Origin: Trichomonas tenax
Lineage: Eukaryota; Parabasalia; Trichomonadida; Trichomonadidae
DNA length: 31,008 nucleotides
Reading direction: 5' to 3'
NCBI GenBank assembly: GCA_023091735.1
Contig: JALKBU010000610.1
Location: 1 to 31,008 of the forward strand
Below the pieces are notes generated by a model, which was not told the origin of the DNA, did not search any database, and saw only the letters and a program-made list of their open reading frames with translations. Shown piece after piece: positions 26,866-31,008 of this stretch. Position 1 is the stretch's first letter, and each line of letters begins with the position of its first letter. A program made the position numbers and the translations under genes.

Positions 26866-27804
26866 ATGAACGAAACTCGAAACCAAAAGATACAAAGACT
26901 TAAACAGATAAGACGCGAATTCAACAGTATTTCGCAGTCTTTGGCCAATGGCACTGGTATTCCTCAACTCGAAATCAAAGACGTAAATTTCGAACCTTTA
27001 TCGATCAATTCTGATGTTAAAAAGTACATTGATCAAGTAAACAGGACTCTGGTTATCAACGAACCCGAAAGTCAGCACAGCATATACCAAAAACAACTTG
27101 GTGCATCATCAGCAAGAATAAAAAGAGTTACTCATGGATTTTCAATAATAAACTCATTAAAAACTTCGCGGATACTAATGAAGATGCAGGCGCCTGCGCG
27201 GCTGTCGTATCTTTCTGAACAAGAATCTTTAGCACCACAAAATCCATATATTGTTCCGAATCTATCACCAAGAGCCACTTTCATTCTACCACCAGAGACT
27301 GTTCAGGATAGCCTTGGAAATAGAAGACTGAATGAGCTCAAACACTTAGAATACAACATTCAAGAAGATGAAAGAAAAATTATCAACGATTTCGCCAATA
27401 AAATGAACGTGATAGAGACACATAGAGAAGAAATAATGAAGCAGAGGCATAAAGATTTCGTCAAATATGGATATGAAGAGAGTAATCGCAGAGCAAATCG
27501 TGCTCAAAGGATTTATGAAATTAGATATATGAGAGAGAATGACTGGGACTGGTGGGATCTATTCATTGCTACTCTTGAGCCTTCAACGCCAGGAGTTTTC
27601 GATCTTGATTGTTTAGAGCAATTAGCGAAACAAGACGAGTTGGACGAATATAGTGTGTCAAAGGTGTTCAAGAAGGGAGCAAAAAGATCTCCAAACGCTA
27701 AAGAAGTTTATAGAAAGACATTGAAATTAGCAAATGATCATGGGCACTTTCTTCTTCCTTCTAAGCTCAACTACGCCTTCAAAATGATCGATGACGTGTT
27801 GTAA
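26866..27804 (+). CDS. Charged helical protein of unknown function
   Basis: The protein has 312 residues from the first ATG at 26866. A GTG nine bases earlier is not a plausible start in a eukaryote. It is strongly charged. Residues 1-30 form a basic helix (RNQKIQRLKQIRREF). The middle is mixed with Pro-rich strands (about 105-150). A long Glu/Arg helix spans about 155-225, then comes an aromatic spot NDWDWWDLFIATLEP and a Lys-rich C-terminal helix. No membrane segment, signal peptide or catalytic motif is visible. I do not recognise the family; the charge pattern would suit a cytoskeletal or ciliary protein, but that is a guess. The leader contains TTTTATAAAGTT (26839-26850), also found before the gene at 14125, and AAAAGTGAC directly upstream of the ATG. 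Confidence 0.75.
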   Translation: MNETRNQKIQRLKQIRREFNSISQSLANGTGIPQLEIKDVNFEPLSINSDVKKYIDQVNRTLVINEPESQHSIYQKQLGASSARIKRVTHGFSIINSLKTSRILMKMQAPARLSYLSEQESLAPQNPYIVPNLSPRATFILPPETVQDSLGNRRLNELKHLEYNIQEDERKIINDFANKMNVIETHREEIMKQRHKDFVKYGYEESNRRANRAQRIYEIRYMRENDWDWWDLFIATLEPSTPGVFDLDCLEQLAKQDELDEYSVSKVFKKGAKRSPNAKEVYRKTLKLANDHGHFLLPSKLNYAFKMIDDVL

Positions 27805-29278
27805 TTCCACATATTATGTTAATATTTGTTTATTATATTATTCATGTATTTAAATATTAAGAATTTGTATATGCCATTTTATAATATATCATCAGTACAT
27901 TGTGTGCATCGTAGAGTTAGCTGTTGTCTTTTTTATATTGGCACATCTTTTAATCTGAACATTATTAATGCAATCTGTCTCAAGAAATACCAAAAACACG
28001 AATGTTTTGCAGATTATCATATAGCGTTCATTAGTTTTTTTCCCATATCTCAAACTGTTTTGATAACATTAATACTACTATGCTTAAAAATATATAGTAT
28101 TCAATCTGCGGAATCGAATTATGATGGTCCGGGATTAAGAACTTACCTAATCGTAAATAAGTATTGTCTTCAAAATGAAAATAATACTGCAAAAAGTGTA
28201 TAGATTGATGATCTATATCCAAACGTCAACGAATTTCGCCTGGATCAACATGACCACATTTTTGATTGCGAGCATTTTTCACTTTTAACAAGAAATATAT
28301 ATCGAATACGAAAATCTAAATCTAATGAACTAGGAATAATGCGTTTTTGAAATATTACATTTTTATTTGGTTATACGAAATACCAATTGATTAGTCCCTT
28401 ATTATCAACAAAAACAAAAGAGTTTTAAACTTGCCGCAAAATTAGTGTTGCAGCGTGATTGACTTTTGAGCCATCTCTGAATGACTTTTGAGGGGAATTT
28501 TGTAAACTTCTCTACACTAATTTTGAGACCACTATAATTTTTTTTATTGAAAACATAAAACTCTTTTTGAGACTTGAACCACACGTTCACGAGTTTGGAG
28601 CATTGATATATCTAAAAAAATAAAAAAGAGTATGCCAAATGGCACAAATTGAATTATCAATATTTGAATGTGAATCGCGTATCTCGATAGATGTAGTATA
28701 ATGTGACAATTTAGGAACTCTGATTTTATAGACACACAAAATTTTTCTTCATTAAAATCACTCTAGTTGGTGATATTAAGAATATGTTGGACATTAAATT
28801 TTTATCGACTAATTTATAAATACAAAGATTAGACTATATATTTATATCAATATTTTAATGTTTCTGGGATCAATTGTTGTTTTCAATTCAAATATTGTTA
28901 AAATTGAAAAATTATTCAATTAATTTTAAACTAATGATCGATATCTGATAATTCCAGTTTATTTTTCATATTCAAAAGGCGTTAAAATTGAATGGGCATC
29001 GAATTTAATAGTAGTTTATATTTCTATAAAGCATCATAATTTAAATTTTTAGAGACCAAAATATTTGAATATTCTTTCAAATTCATTTTTCGTTATTATT
29101 TAAATAATTTTATTTATTGTTTTAATGTATATACAAATACAGAAAACATTGAATAAAATTGCTTTTCAAAACATTGGTCAAACGCTATCAAAAGTGACTT
29201 CGATTAATAAACTTGATAATTATTATACACTTTCTGTGTATTTTACTATTTCAACAAACGATTTTTTCATCAATTTTT
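27805..29278. other. Long AT-rich intergenic region
   Basis: About 1.5 kb. Open frames at 27826-28203 (+), 28031-28222 (-), 28405-28590 (-) and 28544-28735 (-) have low-complexity, hydrophobic or AT-driven composition and no motifs, so I do not call them genes. No repeat or structured element stands out. Confidence 0.5.
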
Positions 29279-29292
29279 TCATATTTTTTTAA
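29279..29292 (+). promoter_or_regulatory. Initiator-like element of the surface-protein gene
   Basis: TCATATTTTTTTAA immediately precedes the ATG at 29293. The TCA-Py-(A/T) start fits the trichomonad initiator and gives a leader of 12 bases from the A. Confidence 0.5.
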
Positions 29293-31008
29293 ATGCTCAG
29301 TTGTTTAATTGTCTCCGCTTTTTGCGGCATCAGCTGGAAATGGGCAACGAAAAGCGATCGAAATTTCGATCTCAGGTACGGCACCAAACAATATTCGACA
29401 ACTTATAATGATTATGGATGGAGAGTAGAACTTAGGAAGCCTGCTGGACAGAATGGATTGAGAGTCCCAGTACTCGGAACACAGAAAGGTGTATTAGTTC
29501 ACGAGAATTTAAAGGTAATAACAGAGTTTGATCAATCAATGGGCGAAAACTTCATAAGAACAATATTTAAGGTAACAAACATAGGCCAGGAAGTTGAATG
29601 GTATGATCTTGCAGCATATGCTGACATTCAAATCGCAAATGACGACCGAGCAACAGTTGTTCCACTTTCCGGCCTTTCTGGATTCGTTATGGAGACAGAA
29701 CAGGAAGGAGCGAACAAAGGAGATGCCATTACGATGATTGCCAGAGATGGTTTTGATGTTACTGATGTCGATTCTCTTTGGTGGGGAAAGTATTATCAGG
29801 ATAGTTCAGAAATCGGCCGCAACCTGACTGAAGGCATAACTATTGAATCTTTGGACTCTGTTTTCGAGATTGGATGGCTTAATAAGTCGATTGGAGCCGG
29901 AGAAACTCAATCATACAATGTTCTTCTCGCCATCGGCAAAAACATCAGAATCCCGCCAGAAGTAGACGAACACCTCGAGGACAACGTCTTCGAAGCTGGC
30001 AAAGACTGCGAGATTCCAGTTACGTACAGATCGATCTACGAAAACGTAAATCTCGCACTTTTCTATAAAATTGGAGATAATGGCCCAGAAGTTCAAATTG
30101 ATACATTCACGACAACTAAAGAAAAAAACTCCAAAGACTTCAATATAACATTCAATGTTGGACATGGAGTGAGAGAGAAGAAGGTCATTGTTTACGCAAA
30201 AGATTTAGGAACAACTCTAAATTCAAAGCAATACATTGCAAACATCATTGTGAACGAAAAGCCGACATTCACAATCAACGGAGACCCACAGAATGATCTT
30301 TTCTGGGGCGAACCAATCGAATTTCCAATTACTTTGGCAGACGACACAACATCAAAAGTTGTCTGCGAAATAAATGGGCAAACATTCGAAGGTGAATTGA
30401 ATCCAACAAACACAAAAGTCACTTTCAGAATCCCAACTGACACATTCCCAGCAAAGCTATACGATCTCAAGATCTATGCTATTGATGAGAATGGTTTCCG
30501 CTCAATTGACACAAAGACATATCAGTTGCAAATCAAGGAATATCCTCCACCAGTTTTCAACTCTGAGCCAGTAATCTCTCCACAAGATGTTAAACCAGGT
30601 GACACTGTTACAATTACAGCACGTGTCCAGAACCCATTGAAGAGAAATTACACAATCAAGACACTTATCAATGGACATATCTATGAGACTGTCATCCCAG
30701 CAACCGAAGAAGGTGAGTGGGCTGACATCAAATACGAAGTTAAAATTCCAGAAGACTCTAAAGATAACCAAACGATCTCCATTGCAATTATCAACAGCAG
30801 AAATGACACCGTCAAGTCTTTCGAGAAAACAGTTCCGATCATTGAAGGAGAGCCAACTAAGAACGAGGAAACAAGTACAACCATTGAAGGAGAGCCAACT
30901 AAGAACGAGGAAACAAGTACAACCATTGAAGGAGAGCCAACTAAGAACGAGGAAACAAGTACAACCATTGAAGGAGAGCCAACTAAGAACGAGGAAACAA
31001 GTACAACC
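29293..31008 (+). CDS. Secreted or surface β-sandwich protein with C-terminal tandem repeats (3' end beyond window)
   Basis: The frame is open from the ATG at 29293 to the last base (572 codons) and has no stop, so the gene is cut by the window edge. The N-terminus MLSCLIVSAFCGISWKW looks like a short signal peptide. Residues about 20-230 form a β-rich domain with many Gly, Trp and Asp residues (YGWRVELRKPAGQNGLRVP, SLWWGKYYQDSSEIG). Residues about 235-515 look like two or three Ig/Big-type β-sandwich modules, each starting with a Pro-rich strand (EKPTFTING, PPPVFNSEPVISPQDVKPGD). At least five N-glycosylation sequons are seen (NLT, NIT, NYT, NQT, NDT). From residue 517 four identical copies of IEGEPTKNEETSTT follow, a Thr/Glu-rich stalk probably O-glycosylated. 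Codon use is GC-richer than elsewhere, suggesting high expression. An adhesive or structural surface role is inference; a transmembrane anchor would lie outside the window. Confidence 0.8.
   Translation, partial: MLSCLIVSAFCGISWKWATKSDRNFDLRYGTKQYSTTYNDYGWRVELRKPAGQNGLRVPVLGTQKGVLVHENLKVITEFDQSMGENFIRTIFKVTNIGQEVEWYDLAAYADIQIANDDRATVVPLSGLSGFVMETEQEGANKGDAITMIARDGFDVTDVDSLWWGKYYQDSSEIGRNLTEGITIESLDSVFEIGWLNKSIGAGETQSYNVLLAIGKNIRIPPEVDEHLEDNVFEAGKDCEIPVTYRSIYENVNLALFYKIGDNGPEVQIDTFTTTKEKNSKDFNITFNVGHGVREKKVIVYAKDLGTTLNSKQYIANIIVNEKPTFTINGDPQNDLFWGEPIEFPITLADDTTSKVVCEINGQTFEGELNPTNTKVTFRIPTDTFPAKLYDLKIYAIDENGFRSIDTKTYQLQIKEYPPPVFNSEPVISPQDVKPGDTVTITARVQNPLKRNYTIKTLINGHIYETVIPATEEGEWADIKYEVKIPEDSKDNQTISIAIINSRNDTVKSFEKTVPIIEGEPTKNEETSTTIEGEPTKNEETSTTIEGEPTKNEETSTTIEGEPTKNEETSTT
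30841..31008 (+). repeat. Four identical 42-bp tandem repeats, in frame
   Basis: The units start at 30841, 30883, 30925 and 30967, and the window ends exactly at the end of the fourth. All are identical at nucleotide level, including synonymous positions, so the array expanded or was homogenised recently. Each unit encodes IEGEPTKNEETSTT. Confidence 0.97.

Noticed and set aside
26599..26967. 122-codon minus-strand frame overlapping the start of the gene at 26866
   Set aside because: Its composition is Phe/Leu/Ser-rich, it overlaps a better plus-strand gene, and it has no recognisable domain.
27826..28203. 125-codon frame downstream of the charged helical protein
   Set aside because: It starts at TTG, is AT-driven and hydrophobic without motifs, and overlaps an equally poor frame on the other strand.
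1..31008. CRISPR arrays, operons, rRNA and tRNA genes
   Set aside because: The direct repeats found are tandem without spacers, genes are eukaryotic with single promoters, and no rRNA or tRNA cores were seen.

Overview
The window looks like nuclear DNA of a trichomonad (parabasalid) protist, most like Tritrichomonas or Trichomonas. The evidence is its strong AT richness, single-exon genes on both strands with the standard code, a trichomonad-type ankyrin gene, fast-diverging kinase genes, ciliary genes, and very short leaders with TCA-type initiator-like motifs just before several start codons. The species assignment is inference. I saw no rRNA, tRNA, CRISPR array or bacterial operon signal. 

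Layout. 1-1237 is gene-free. 1238-7914 carries a pseudokinase, a CCDC42/CFAP73-like axonemal coiled-coil protein, a small membrane protein (minus) with a candidate protein phosphatase 1 docking motif, a degraded ORF with a 54-bp tandem duplication, the recombinase RAD51, and a helical-repeat protein. 8013-8791 is a frameshifted ankyrin gene. 9290-16488 holds two large helical or ARM-like proteins, a 484-residue coiled-coil protein, a helical protein in a tight divergent pair (49-bp shared promoter), and a SAPS-family-like protein that would be a PP6-type phosphatase regulator. 17219-17806 is a Ste14/ICMT-type isoprenylcysteine methyltransferase. 

From about 18 to 26 kb the region is dominated by broken genes: a kinase with three in-frame stops and two frame changes, a minus-strand relic, a Tubby-domain gene cut by one in-frame TGA, a GC-richer minus-strand relic, and a D-2-hydroxyacid dehydrogenase with two single-base frameshifts. 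It also contains a 41-nt pure purine run, a 208-bp foldback with 84-bp arms (3 mismatches), and three 40-bp tandem repeats. 

From 26866 the sequence has an intact charged helical protein, a 1.5-kb AT-rich spacer, and the 5' part of a secreted or surface protein. That protein ends at the window edge in four identical 42-bp (14-residue) repeats. 

These genes do not form a pathway. Shared themes are cilium/axoneme (CFAP73-like, Tubby-like), phosphatase and kinase signalling (PP1-docking candidate, SAPS-like, pseudokinase, dead kinase) and ongoing gene decay. The best candidates for something undescribed are the foldback with E2F-like motifs in its arms, the membrane-anchored PP1-docking candidate, and the Tubby gene with a lone in-frame stop.
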